Source: Aquicoccus porphyridii (GTDB lineage Bacteria; Pseudomonadota; Alphaproteobacteria; Rhodobacterales; Rhodobacteraceae). Taken from it: DNA of 64,000 nt. Positions 52,576 through 61,614 of the stretch are shown here, piece by piece; position 1 is the first letter of the stretch; each line of letters opens with the position of its first letter. A program made the translations under genes and the position numbers. The stretch is from the NCBI RefSeq assembly GCF_008369105.1, contig NZ_VINQ01000003.1, positions 85,001 to 149,000 of the forward strand, read 5' to 3'. The notes below the pieces were generated by a model. It worked only from the letters and a program-made list of their open reading frames with translations. It was not told the origin of the DNA and searched no databases.

Positions 52576-53439
52576 ATGACCCGCACCGTATATGTGAACG
52601 GAGACTACCTGCCGGAAGAAGACGCGAAGGTATCGGTCTTTGACCGGTCATTCCTGATGGCCGATGGCGTCTATGAAGTGACCAGCGTCCTTGGCGGAAA
52701 GCTCATCGACTTTGACGGGCATCTTGCGCGGCTCGAACGGTCACTGGGCGAGTTGGACATGCAAAAGCCCGAAGCGTTCGACGATCTTCTGGAGATTCAC
52801 CGCGAGTTGGTGCGCCGCAATGACCTCGAGGACGGGATGATCTATCTCCAGGTTTCGCGCGGGTCGGCCGGGGATCGCGATTTCATCTTTCCCGACCCGA
52901 AAGAGGTCAAGCCGACGCTGGTTCTCTTCACCCAGTCGAAACCGGGCCTGGCCGACAGCCCGGCGGCAAAGACCGGGATCAAGGTGATTTCGATCGAGGA
53001 TATCCGCTGGGGCCGCCGCGACATCAAGACGGTGCAGCTTCTTTATCCCTCCATGGGCAAGATGATGGCCATCAAGGCAGGCTGTGACGATGCATGGCTG
53101 GTCGAGGACGGGTTCGTGACCGAAGGCACCAGCAACAACGCCTATATCGTGAAGGACGGCAAGATCATCACGCGCCAGCTCTCGAACGACATCCTGCACG
53201 GCATCACCCGCGCAGCCGTGCTGCGCTTTGCCCGCGAGGCGCAGATGGAGGTTGAGGAGCGGTCCTTTACCCTGGACGAAGCCAAGGCCGCGGACGAAGC
53301 TTTCATCACCTCGGCCTCGCAATTTGTCATGCCGGTGGTCGAGATCGACGGCGTCACGCTGGGCGACGGGGCACCGGGCAAGGTGGCCCCGCGCCTGCGC
53401 GAGATCTATCTCGACGAGAGCCTGAAGAACGCGATCTGA
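52576..53439 (+). CDS. D-amino-acid transaminase (class IV PLP aminotransferase)
   Basis: A 287-residue fold-type IV enzyme. The PLP lysine is K151 in RRDIKTVQLL, and EGTSNNAYIV and DILHGITRAAVL are the usual phosphate-binding segments. The FDRSFLMADGVYE start is typical of D-amino acid transaminases, which exchange amino groups between D-amino acids and keto acids. GAGGAGACG precedes the ATG. With dgcN and dgcA it forms a three-gene plus-strand operon for D-amino acids. Confidence 0.85.
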   Translation: MTRTVYVNGDYLPEEDAKVSVFDRSFLMADGVYEVTSVLGGKLIDFDGHLARLERSLGELDMQKPEAFDDLLEIHRELVRRNDLEDGMIYLQVSRGSAGDRDFIFPDPKEVKPTLVLFTQSKPGLADSPAAKTGIKVISIEDIRWGRRDIKTVQLLYPSMGKMMAIKAGCDDAWLVEDGFVTEGTSNNAYIVKDGKIITRQLSNDILHGITRAAVLRFAREAQMEVEERSFTLDEAKAADEAFITSASQFVMPVVEIDGVTLGDGAPGKVAPRLREIYLDESLKNAI

Positions 53440-53449
53440 CGCCCCATTG

Positions 53450-54247
53450 TCAACCGAAACGCCAGCTTGACGCGGTAACGCCGCCAAGGATCATTTTCTG
53501 GTGGTAGGTGCGCGTGGCGGTTTCGCCTTCGGCCGCACCGAGCGCGGTGAAGAGCGGCACGAGGTGGTCTTCGCGCGCATGGCATTCCCGTGCATGGGGG
53601 GCCTTTTCCCACTCCATCAGGCGCGCGGTGCGCTGATCCGGCGGCAGTGACAGGGTCTCGGTCAGCCAGAGATCGAAGGCTTCGGACGGTTCACGCGCGG
53701 CCGGGCCGAAGGCGCGCAGGTTGTGGTAACTCAACCCCGATCCGACGATCAGCACCCCCTCGTCCCGCAAGGTAGCCAGCGCCCGCCCCAGTTCCAGATG
53801 CTCGGCCGGGGCATAATGCGAGCGCATCGAAAGCTGGACAAGCGGCATGTCGGCGTCGGGCCAGGTCACGGCCATCGGAACAAACGTGCCGTGATCGTAA
53901 CCGCGCTCATCGTCGAGACGGGTCGGCAGGCCTGCCGCCTCGATCAGCCCGGCCACCCTTTCGGCCAGACCCGGATCGCCCGGGGCGGGATAGGTGATGT
54001 CATAGGTATGAGGTGGAAAGCCATGATAGTCATAGAGCATCGGCGGGTTTGCACCATGCATCACGACATAGGCATCCGTTTCTTCCCAGTGACCCGAAAT
54101 CATCAGCACGGCCTTTGGCCGCTCGGGCAGTTCGCCCGGCATCCGCAGGAACGACTCTTCAAGCGGCGCGAAAGCTTCGCGCATTTCGGGAATCCACGGC
54201 CAGGGGCCGCCGCCATGAGATATGAAATAGGTGGGCATACGGGCCAT
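53450..54247 (-). CDS. DODA-type extradiol dioxygenase (YgiD-like)
   Basis: A 265-residue LigB-family protein. Metal ligands are expected at H10 (FISHGGGPW), in MISGHWEET and in YDHGTFVPM, with the C-terminal HAREDHLVPL. Members include 4,5-DOPA dioxygenase, but the physiological substrate in bacteria is usually unknown. AAGGAGG lies six bases before the ATG. It is convergent with the transaminase gene. Confidence 0.85.
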   Translation of the reverse strand: MARMPTYFISHGGGPWPWIPEMREAFAPLEESFLRMPGELPERPKAVLMISGHWEETDAYVVMHGANPPMLYDYHGFPPHTYDITYPAPGDPGLAERVAGLIEAAGLPTRLDDERGYDHGTFVPMAVTWPDADMPLVQLSMRSHYAPAEHLELGRALATLRDEGVLIVGSGLSYHNLRAFGPAAREPSEAFDLWLTETLSLPPDQRTARLMEWEKAPHARECHAREDHLVPLFTALGAAEGETATRTYHQKMILGGVTASSWRFG

Positions 54248-54355
54248 GATGGGCCTCCTTTCAAGCTGTCAAAAGCAAGATAGGCCCGCGAAGTCCGCTA
54301 AGAAACGCCCACGGTCAAACAGGTGCTGTGCGCCCATGCGGAACGGTGGCGCGTT

Positions 54356-54673
54356 TCAGGATCTGTCCTTGAGAACGTTTTCCTCGAACGCCACCTCGAA
54401 TTCGGCCTGTTTCTCGGGGCTTGCCTCGGACTGGCTCTGTGCCTTCCAGGTGTCATAAGGCATGCCGTAATAGATCTCGCGCGCCTCGTCCTTCGACATC
54501 TCGATCCCGCGTTCGGCGGCGGCCTCCTGATACCAGCGGCTGAGGCAGTTCCGGCAGAACCCGGCGAGGTTCATCAGGTCGATGTTCTGAACGTCCTTGC
54601 GGTCCTCCATCAGGTGCTGGCGCAGGCGGCGGAATGCGGCGGCCTCGATCTCGGTGCGGGTCTTGTCGTCCAT
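54356..54673 (-). CDS. DUF1244 family protein
   Basis: A 105-residue protein with the DUF1244 core AAAFRRLRQHLMEDRKDVQNIDLMN and the cysteine pair in AGFCRNCLSRWY, then IYYGMPYDTWKA. The family is widespread in Proteobacteria and of unknown function. AGGAGA precedes the ATG. Confidence 0.88.
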   Translation of the reverse strand: MDDKTRTEIEAAAFRRLRQHLMEDRKDVQNIDLMNLAGFCRNCLSRWYQEAAAERGIEMSKDEAREIYYGMPYDTWKAQSQSEASPEKQAEFEVAFEENVLKDRS

Positions 54674-54778
54674 TGCTGTCTCCTTGTCATGCCCCGGACA
54701 TGACGGGGGTGGTCGGGGTCCGGCTGCACAGATTCGATCATACCCGGGACACCCGGGGCAAGCGCGAAGTTGCGACGT

Positions 54779-55537
54779 TCAGGCCGGCACCGGTTGGTCC
54801 GCATCCAACAGCGCCGCTTGCAGGATTGGCGCAACCCGGGTGGCCCACAGGTGTTGGTGTGCCGCTTCCGCAATCAGGTCGTTGCGGAACTCGATCAGCG
54901 CATTGAGCCGCCGATGCGCGATGGCGTGTTTGTCGATCGCGTCACCGGGCAGATGGCCGCCATAGGGCTCGTTCTCACCTATGCACAGGTCCGGCTCGTC
55001 GCGCAGTCGGCGCAACAGCGGACGGGCCAGCCGCATATCGGCGGCGTGCAGGACACCGATATGCCACGGTCGGGGCGGACGCCCGGCCAGTTGCGGCGTA
55101 AAGGAATGGATCGACAGGATGACCGTGTCATCGCGCCGTGCGGCCAGCCGGGCAAGCGCATCGTGATAGGGCCGGTAACAGGCATCGAGACGGCGCTGGT
55201 GTTCGGCCGCATCGGCATCGCGATTGCCCGGAATGACCGTGCCGTCATAAAGCCGCATCAGCAGCGTGGGATCGTCTTCGCCCCGGTTGGGGTCGATCAC
55301 GAGGCGCGAGAAATTCGACAGGATGATCGGCGCATCCAGTTGCTCGGCCAGAACCCGTGCCACACCGGCGGCCCCCACGTCATAGCCGATGTGACGCTCC
55401 ATATCGCCCTGCGCGAGTCCCAGCGATCCGCCATTGACGAAAGATGGCACGAAATTCGAAGCATGATCGCATGTTACCAGCCAACGGGACGGGCGGTCCG
55501 CCCCAATGATTTCGAACGGTGCGTATGTCATAGCCAT
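54779..55537 (-). CDS. N-formylglutamate amidohydrolase family protein (copy 2)
   Basis: A 252-residue FGase-family protein with LVTCDHASNFVP, SRLVIDPNRGEDD and ILSIHSFTPQLAG, distinct from the copy at 15792-16652. Its substrate may be another N-acyl amino acid. The ATG at 55537 is favoured by AAGGAAAAG just upstream; ATGs at 55555 and 55531 are alternatives. Confidence 0.83.
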   Translation of the reverse strand: MAMTYAPFEIIGADRPSRWLVTCDHASNFVPSFVNGGSLGLAQGDMERHIGYDVGAAGVARVLAEQLDAPIILSNFSRLVIDPNRGEDDPTLLMRLYDGTVIPGNRDADAAEHQRRLDACYRPYHDALARLAARRDDTVILSIHSFTPQLAGRPPRPWHIGVLHAADMRLARPLLRRLRDEPDLCIGENEPYGGHLPGDAIDKHAIAHRRLNALIEFRNDLIAEAAHQHLWATRVAPILQAALLDADQPVPA

Positions 55538-55662
55538 GTCTTTTCCTTGCCGCATGATTTAAGGCAGATACGGCAGCAAGGCACAGAGTGCAATTTGCTC
55601 GCATGGCGGATGTTGGCGATGACTGGTAAAATCATGAGCATCGTATCCAAGGGCAGGCGGAC

Positions 55663-57108
55663 ATGAGACGATACAGAAACGTGAAGATCGTGGCGACTCT
55701 GGGCCCGGCATCGACTGATTATGACACGATCCGGGCGCTCCACGAGGCGGGGGCGGATGTGTTCCGCCTCAACATGAGCCACGGCACATATGACGAGATC
55801 CGCGAGAGATACCACATCATCCGCGAGATCGAGCGCGACCTCGACAACCCGATCGGCATTCTGGCCGATCTTCAGGGGCCGAAACTGCGCGTTGCCACCT
55901 TTCGGCGCGAGGAAGAAGAGCTTGAGGAAGGCGCCACGTTCCGCCTCGATCTGGATGAGACCGAGGGCGATGCAACCCGCGTCTGCCTGCCCCATCCCGA
56001 GATTTTCGCGGCGCTGGAACCCGGCTCCGATCTCTTGATCAACGATGGCAAGATCAGGTTGCGGGTCGAGAGCTGCGGACCCGATTTCGCCACCTGCACC
56101 GTGATCGCGGGCGGCACGATCTCGAACCGCAAGGGCGTGAATGTACCCGACGTGGTGCTGCCGCTGGCGGCCCTGTCCGACAAGGACCGCGCCGATCTCG
56201 AATTCGTTTGCGATCTGGGCGTCGATTGGCTTGCGTTGAGTTTCGTGCAACGGCCCGAGGACGTGATCGAGGCGCGCAAGCTGGTCGATGGCCGGGCGGC
56301 GGTCTTGTCGAAGATCGAGAAACCCTCGGCGGTGAAGTGCTTTGACGAGATCCTCGCCGTGTCCGACGGGATCATGGTGGCGCGCGGCGATCTCGGGGTC
56401 GAGTTGCCGGTGCAGAACGTGCCCCCGATCCAGAAGCGGCTGGTGCGCCGCTGCCGGGCGGTGGCCAAGCCGGTGATCGTGGCGACGCAGATGCTCGAAT
56501 CGATGATCGAAAGCCCGATGCCGACCCGCGCCGAAGTGTCGGATGTGGCGACTGCGATTTATGAGGGGGCAGATGCGATCATGCTGTCGGCGGAATCGGC
56601 GGCCGGGCAGTTTCCGATCGAGGCCGTCACGACGATGAACAACGTTGCGATCGAGGTCGAGGGCGATCCCACCTATCAAGAGGTCATAGAAGCGTCCCGC
56701 CGGGCCGAACGTCACAGCATTGCCGATGGCATCGTCGCCGCCGCGCGCGAGATCGCCGAGACCACGGATATCAAGGTGATCTGCTGTTACACGGAATCGG
56801 GCACCACCGCGCTCTTGATTGCGCGGGAACGTCCGCGCGTGCCGATCATTGCGATGACCAGCCTGCGCGGCACGGCGCGGCGGCTGGCGCTGACATGGGG
56901 CACGAATTGCATCATGACGGGCGAGCTTAACCGCTTCAAGCAGGCGGTGGTCAATGCCGCGCGGGCGGCACGGGTCAATGGCTATGCCGGAACCGAGGAC
57001 CAGATCGTCGTGATAGCAGGTGTGCCGTTCAACGTGCCGGGAACGACAAATATCCTGCGCGTCGCGCCATGTGACGAAAGTTTGATTTTTGCCTCCGATC
57101 CGGAATAG
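55663..57108 (+). CDS. pyk: Pyruvate kinase
   Basis: A 481-residue enzyme with all PK motifs: KIVATLGPAS, FRLNMSHGTYDE, ILADLQGPKLRV, the catalytic lysine in SKIEKPSAV, VARGDLGVELPVQ, MLESMIESPMPTRAEVSD and ADAIMLSAESA. The C-terminal regulatory domain is present (ICCYTESGTTALL). It makes pyruvate and ATP from phosphoenolpyruvate. The 40-bp gap to the next small gene suggests cotranscription. Confidence 0.95.
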   Translation: MRRYRNVKIVATLGPASTDYDTIRALHEAGADVFRLNMSHGTYDEIRERYHIIREIERDLDNPIGILADLQGPKLRVATFRREEEELEEGATFRLDLDETEGDATRVCLPHPEIFAALEPGSDLLINDGKIRLRVESCGPDFATCTVIAGGTISNRKGVNVPDVVLPLAALSDKDRADLEFVCDLGVDWLALSFVQRPEDVIEARKLVDGRAAVLSKIEKPSAVKCFDEILAVSDGIMVARGDLGVELPVQNVPPIQKRLVRRCRAVAKPVIVATQMLESMIESPMPTRAEVSDVATAIYEGADAIMLSAESAAGQFPIEAVTTMNNVAIEVEGDPTYQEVIEASRRAERHSIADGIVAAAREIAETTDIKVICCYTESGTTALLIARERPRVPIIAMTSLRGTARRLALTWGTNCIMTGELNRFKQAVVNAARAARVNGYAGTEDQIVVIAGVPFNVPGTTNILRVAPCDESLIFASDPE

Positions 57109-57147
57109 GCTCGCCCGACCGGGCAGAGTGTCGGAAGGGTTGAGGGT

Positions 57148-57372
57148 ATGAATTACGATCTGGCATTGACCATTGGCCTGCTCATCGGCGTGTTTTCGAT
57201 TCCGGCAATGGTGTCCGCGTTGTCTGACCGTAGAAGCCCAAGGGTCGCCGCCATCGTGATGATCGTGGCGGGTGGGCTTGTTGTCTATGCGGTGACCCAA
57301 AAACCCGGGGGCTATCGGATTGACGAGATCCCCGATGCCATCATCAATGTAATCGCACGTTTCATAGGTTGA
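57148..57372 (+). CDS. Small membrane protein of unknown function
   Basis: A 74-residue protein with two hydrophobic segments (LALTIGLLIGVFSIPAMVSAL and AAIVMIVAGGLVVYAVT) and an amphipathic end (IPDAIINVIARFIG). I do not recognise a family. It lies between pyk and rpmI on the same strand. Confidence 0.7.
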   Translation: MNYDLALTIGLLIGVFSIPAMVSALSDRRSPRVAAIVMIVAGGLVVYAVTQKPGGYRIDEIPDAIINVIARFIG

Positions 57373-57497
57373 CCGCCGGGCTATAACCCCCTTGCCAACA
57401 GGGGCGCAGCGACGTATACGGCGCCTCTCTAACCCGCGTGGCCGGCCAAAGTGGCATGCCGAGTCGCGCGAATACCGCACCGAAGAAGGAGACGGAA

Positions 57498-57698
57498 ATG
57501 CCCAAGATGAAGACCAAGTCGAGCTGCAAGAAGCGGTTCAAGGTCACCGCCACCGGCAAGGTTCTGACGGCCCAGGCCGGCAAACGCCATGGCATGATCA
57601 AGCGCACCAACAAATTCATCCGCAACGCCCGCGGCACCACCACGCTCAGCGCCCCTGACGAGAAGATCGTCAAGAGCATGATGCCGTACGACCGTTAA
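57498..57698 (+). CDS. rpmI: 50S ribosomal protein L35
   Basis: A 66-residue basic protein starting [20 protein letters not shown], typical of L35. GAAGGAGACGGAA precedes the ATG at 57498. It is followed after 14 bases by rplT. infC, commonly ahead of this pair, is absent here. Confidence 0.96.
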   Translation: MPKMKTKSSCKKRFKVTATGKVLTAQAGKRHGMIKRTNKFIRNARGTTTLSAPDEKIVKSMMPYDR

Positions 57699-57712
57699 GG
57701 AGGGTTTGAGAG

Positions 57713-58075
57713 ATGTCGAGAGTCAAAGGTGGCACCACCACCCACGCCCGTCACAAGAAAGTCGTCAAGGCAGCCAAGGGTTACTACGGACGCCGCAAGA
57801 ACACCTTCAAGGTGGCGCGTCAGGCCGTGGACAAGGCCAACCAGTACGCGACCCGCGACCGCAAGAACCGCAAGCGCAATTTCCGCGCCCTGTGGATCCA
57901 GCGGATCAACGCCGCGGTGCGTCTGCATGACGAAGGCCTGACCTATTCGCGGTTCATCAACGGCCTGACCAAGTCGGGGATCGAGGTAGACCGCAAGGTG
58001 CTGGCCGACCTGGCCGTGCACGAGCCCGAAGCCTTCGGCGCGATCGTCAATCAGGCGAAGGCCGCGCTGGCCTGA
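57713..58075 (+). CDS. rplT: 50S ribosomal protein L20
   Basis: A 120-residue protein beginning [20 protein letters not shown] and containing [20 protein letters not shown] and [17 protein letters not shown]20 binds 23S rRNA and is needed early in 50S assembly. AAGGAGG is upstream of the ATG. A strong terminator follows. Confidence 0.96.
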   Translation: MSRVKGGTTTHARHKKVVKAAKGYYGRRKNTFKVARQAVDKANQYATRDRKNRKRNFRALWIQRINAAVRLHDEGLTYSRFINGLTKSGIEVDRKVLADLAVHEPEAFGAIVNQAKAALA

Positions 58076-58099
58076 GGTTTGACGCAAGAATTCAGGAAA

Positions 58100-58133
58100 A
58101 ACCCCGGTTCGGTCCCCGAACGCGGGGTTTTTT
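58100..58133 (+). terminator. Rho-independent terminator after rplT
   Basis: AACCCCG-GTTCGG with loop TCC and CCGAAC-G-CGGGGTT, then TTTT. A 13-bp stem with one bulge and a U-run. Confidence 0.9.
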
Positions 58134-58150
58134 CATGTCAGGAGGATACA

Positions 58151-59092
58151 ATGCAGATCAACGCGATCACGATTGTCGGCGGTGGGCTGATCGGGGCGAG
58201 CTGGGCGGCGCTGTTCCTGGCTCACGGCGCGCGGGTGACGGTGCAGGATGTGGCCCAAGATTTTGAAGCGCGGGTGACCAAGGAGGTCGGGCGGGCCTGG
58301 CCAGATCTCGTCGCACTGGGCATGGCGCATGGCGATGCGCCCCTCGACCGGTTGCGCTTTGCCTCTGATACGGCCCAGGCGTGTGCCGGTGCGGATTTCA
58401 TCCAGGAATGCGGACCCGACCGGATTAATGTAAAGCGCGACCTCATCGCGCAGATCGAGGCGGGGGCAAAACCGGATGCGGTGATTGCTTCGTCCACCTC
58501 GTCGCTTCTGGCCAGCGACATTCAGAACGGTGCCGCGCATCCCGAACGAATCGTGGTGGCGCATCCCTTCAACCCGCCGCACCTGATACCTCTGGTCGAG
58601 CTGGTGCCGGGGCGTCAGACCGGTGCGCAAGCGATGGCCGTGGCGCGAACCTTCTACGCAGGCATAGGGCGCGAGGTGGTGGAGTTGAAACGCGACGAGG
58701 TGGGGCATGTGGCCAACCGGCTCTCGTCGGCGCTGTTTCGCGAGGCGGTGCATATCGTCGCCGAGGGGATCGCCAGCGCCGAGGACGTGGACCGCGCGGT
58801 GATGCACGGGCCGGGGCTGCGCTGGGCCTTGATGGGGCCTTACCTGACCTATCACCTGGGTGGCGGCGCGGGTGGCTTTCGTCATTACATCGAGCATCTG
58901 GGCCCGACACAGGCGGCACGCTGGGCCGAGCTGGGCGACCCGAAACTCGATCCTGAAACGGTGGGCAAGCTGATTGCGGGGGTGGACGATCTTGTTGCCG
59001 GGCTGGGCGACACGGACCCTGCCGCACGGCGGGACGCGGGATTGATCGGGCTTCTGGAACTCAAGCGGCGGATCGACGGCGATCAATCCTGA
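58151..59092 (+). CDS. 3-hydroxyacyl-CoA dehydrogenase family protein
   Basis: A 313-residue NAD-binding dehydrogenase. The Rossmann motif is IVGGGLIGASWAALFLAHG; ASSTSSLLASDIQ and VVAHPFNPPHLIPLVELVPG are typical of the L-carnitine / 3-hydroxyacyl-CoA dehydrogenase group. Related enzymes act on L-gulonate or carnitine, so the substrate is open. AGGAGG precedes the ATG at 58151. It overlaps the convergent MFS gene by 10 bases. Confidence 0.85.
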   Translation: MQINAITIVGGGLIGASWAALFLAHGARVTVQDVAQDFEARVTKEVGRAWPDLVALGMAHGDAPLDRLRFASDTAQACAGADFIQECGPDRINVKRDLIAQIEAGAKPDAVIASSTSSLLASDIQNGAAHPERIVVAHPFNPPHLIPLVELVPGRQTGAQAMAVARTFYAGIGREVVELKRDEVGHVANRLSSALFREAVHIVAEGIASAEDVDRAVMHGPGLRWALMGPYLTYHLGGGAGGFRHYIEHLGPTQAARWAELGDPKLDPETVGKLIAGVDDLVAGLGDTDPAARRDAGLIGLLELKRRIDGDQS

Positions 59093-60261
59093 TCGAGCGG
59101 GCGTTGCAACAGCGCCAGCGCGGCACCTGACACGAGAACCCCCGCCGCGACCAGAAGGCTTATGCCGATATCACCCGCCAGATCGCCGATCAGGCCCGCG
59201 GCATAAGGCCCGATAGTCTGGGCGATGGCGAAGATCACGGTGAAGAATCCGATCGCCGCGCCCCAACTTTCAGGCGGCAGGTTCTGGCGTGCGAAACTGG
59301 TCACGGCACCCGGCGGCATGAAGACGCATAGCCCGAAGATGACGGCCGAGATCACCGGCGCGGCCGGGCCGGGCATGATCACCGGCAGGGCCGAGCCAAG
59401 CGCGATCCCGGCAAGGATCATGGCCAGCGGGCGCCCCGAGGCGTGACGCGCCAGCACCGGCCGCCAGAGAATGGGCGAAACGAAGATGCAGCTTCCAAGG
59501 ATGACCCAGATCGTTGCGATGAAAAGGGGCGTTGCCTGTTGTTCGGTCAACCACGCGGACAGGAAAGTCAGATAGACGATATAGCCCATGCCGAACGCGG
59601 CATAACCGACCAGTTCCCCCAGCATGCGTCGCAGCGGCAGGGGGATCGCCATGCTCTCGCTCTTGCGCGGGGCATGGAGACGGGAGGCCGACCAGAGACC
59701 CAGCGGCAGGAACAGAAGGCTTGTCCCGCCGATCAGCACCCAGCCCCATGGCCACGCACCATAGCCCTGCTGCCCCAGAAGGATCGGCAAGGCCGCCCCT
59801 GACAGCACGATCCCGAGGCCCCCGCCCGAACCGAACAGGATGGCGATGGCAAGCGCATTGCGCCTTGGATCGTCGCGGAAAAGCTGCGCCGCCAGCGTGC
59901 CCGCGGTTGAAAACGACATCGCCCCGAACACACCGGCCAGCACGCGCCACAGCGTCTGCCACCAGAGCGCGGTGACGAGTCCGGTGACCAGAAGCGCCGC
60001 CGTGGTCGTGACAAGGCCGAAAGCAAAGAGATGCGTGGGCCGCACCCGCCGGATCAGGATCATGGTCAGGATCGCGCCCGCGACATAGCCCAACGCATTC
60101 GCGGTGTTGAGCCACCCGGCCTGCGCATAGCTCCAGTCGAGTTCGGATTTCATCGCGGGCAAGAGTAGCCCATAGGCGAAACGGGCAAACCCGTTGGTCA
60201 CGGTCACGCCAAGGGCGAGACCTGCCAGGACCAGCCATGGGTTTGCAGGATTGTCGGTCAT
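59083..60261 (-). CDS. MFS transporter (YbfB/YjiJ type)
   Basis: A 392-residue carrier with about twelve transmembrane helices. The first helices read [20 protein letters not shown], a YbfB/YjiJ family signature, and the [22 protein letters not shown] loop is typical. The substrate is unknown. The ATG at 60261 fits the homology; a TTG at 60300 would add 13 residues. Confidence 0.83.
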   Translation of the reverse strand: MTDNPANPWLVLAGLALGVTVTNGFARFAYGLLLPAMKSELDWSYAQAGWLNTANALGYVAGAILTMILIRRVRPTHLFAFGLVTTTAALLVTGLVTALWWQTLWRVLAGVFGAMSFSTAGTLAAQLFRDDPRRNALAIAILFGSGGGLGIVLSGAALPILLGQQGYGAWPWGWVLIGGTSLLFLPLGLWSASRLHAPRKSESMAIPLPLRRMLGELVGYAAFGMGYIVYLTFLSAWLTEQQATPLFIATIWVILGSCIFVSPILWRPVLARHASGRPLAMILAGIALGSALPVIMPGPAAPVISAVIFGLCVFMPPGAVTSFARQNLPPESWGAAIGFFTVIFAIAQTIGPYAAGLIGDLAGDIGISLLVAAGVLVSGAALALLQRPLDQD

Positions 60262-60419
60262 CGCGGCGGCAGGTCTCTGCACTTGGCCCGTCCCTTTCAA
60301 TTCATCGTCGTTGTCTCATGGTCTCGGATGCGCATCAATCGCTTTGCATGCAAGGGCCACGCGCTTGCATTCGGGGGGCGCACTCGCTAGCAGGGGCCAA
60401 CCGGAATTCGGAGGGTCGG

Positions 60420-61493
60420 ATGGACGATCTGAGAGATAAGTATATCAAGCTGATTGCCGACGCGGGCGACGAGTCCACGCTTGAGGATCTGCGGGTGCAG
60501 GCGGTGGGCAAGAAGGGCGAGATCAGCCTTCAGATGCGCGAGTTGGGCAAGATGAGCGCGGAAGAACGGCAGGTGATGGGCCCAAGGCTCAACGCATTGA
60601 AAGACGAGATCAATTCGGCGCTGGCGGCCAAGCGCGAAGCGTTGGCCGATGCGGCGCTGGACGAACGCCTGCGCGGTGAATGGCTTGACGTGACGCTGCC
60701 CGCGCGGGGGCGTCGGGCGGGCACGATCCACCCGATTTCACAAGTGACCGAAGAGGTGACGGCGATCTTTGCCGATATGGGGTTCGCCGTGGCCGAAGGG
60801 CCACAGGTGGAAAGCGACTGGCACAATTTCGACGCGCTCAATATCCCCGGCCACCACCCGGCGCGGGCCGAGATGGACACGTTCTACATGCACCGCGCGG
60901 AAGGCGACGAGCGCCCGCCGCATGTGCTGCGCACCCATACCTCGCCGGTGCAGATCCGCTCGATGGAATTGCAGGGCGCGCCGATCCGGGTGATCTGTCC
61001 GGGGCGCGTCTATCGTGCGGATTACGACCAGACCCACACGCCGATGTTTCACCAGGTCGAGGGGCTGGCGCTCGATACCGATATTTCCATGGCCAACCTC
61101 AAGTGGACATTGGAAGAATTCGTGAAAGCGTTTTTCGAGGTCGATGACGTGGAACTGCGGTTCCGCGCCTCGCATTTCCCGTTCACCGAGCCGAGCGCCG
61201 AGGTCGATATCCGGTGCAGTTGGGAAGGCGGGCAATTGAAGGTCGGCGAAGGCGATGACTGGCTGGAAATTCTCGGCTCCGGCATGGTGCATCCCAACGT
61301 GCTCCGGGCCGGGGGGATTAACCCGAACGTGCATCAGGGCTTTGCCTTCGGCATGGGGATCGACCGGCTGGCAATGCTGAAATACGGCATCCCCGACCTG
61401 CGGGCGTTCTTTGATTCCGACCTGCGCTGGCTGCGCCACTATGGCTTTGCAAGCCTCGACGTGCCGACGCTGCATGGGGGGTTGTCGCGGTGA
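60420..61493 (+). CDS. pheS: Phenylalanine--tRNA ligase alpha subunit
   Basis: A 357-residue class II synthetase alpha chain. An N-terminal coiled coil precedes the catalytic core, with [31 protein letters not shown] (motif 2 region), [18 protein letters not shown] and [18 protein letters not shown] (motif 3). The ATG at 60420 is the family start; the frame is open to 60237. It forms the tetramer with pheT downstream. Confidence 0.95.
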   Translation: MDDLRDKYIKLIADAGDESTLEDLRVQAVGKKGEISLQMRELGKMSAEERQVMGPRLNALKDEINSALAAKREALADAALDERLRGEWLDVTLPARGRRAGTIHPISQVTEEVTAIFADMGFAVAEGPQVESDWHNFDALNIPGHHPARAEMDTFYMHRAEGDERPPHVLRTHTSPVQIRSMELQGAPIRVICPGRVYRADYDQTHTPMFHQVEGLALDTDISMANLKWTLEEFVKAFFEVDDVELRFRASHFPFTEPSAEVDIRCSWEGGQLKVGEGDDWLEILGSGMVHPNVLRAGGINPNVHQGFAFGMGIDRLAMLKYGIPDLRAFFDSDLRWLRHYGFASLDVPTLHGGLSR

Positions 61494-61511
61494 TGTCTGA
61501 CATGATGTCTT

Positions 61512-61529
61512 GCGGGGCTTTGGCCCCGC
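61512..61529. promoter_or_regulatory. Hairpin in the pheS-pheT gap
   Basis: GCGGGGC-TTTG-GCCCCGC, without a U-run, in the 121-bp spacer. It may be a processing or attenuating element between the two subunit genes. Confidence 0.4.
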
Positions 61530-61614
61530 ATCGCGCCCGACCCGCCCCCAGGCCGAGTGCGATGCTCGTGCACTTCACAACCGTTGAAATTTCTCTCCTC
61601 AAGGAGATGCGGAC

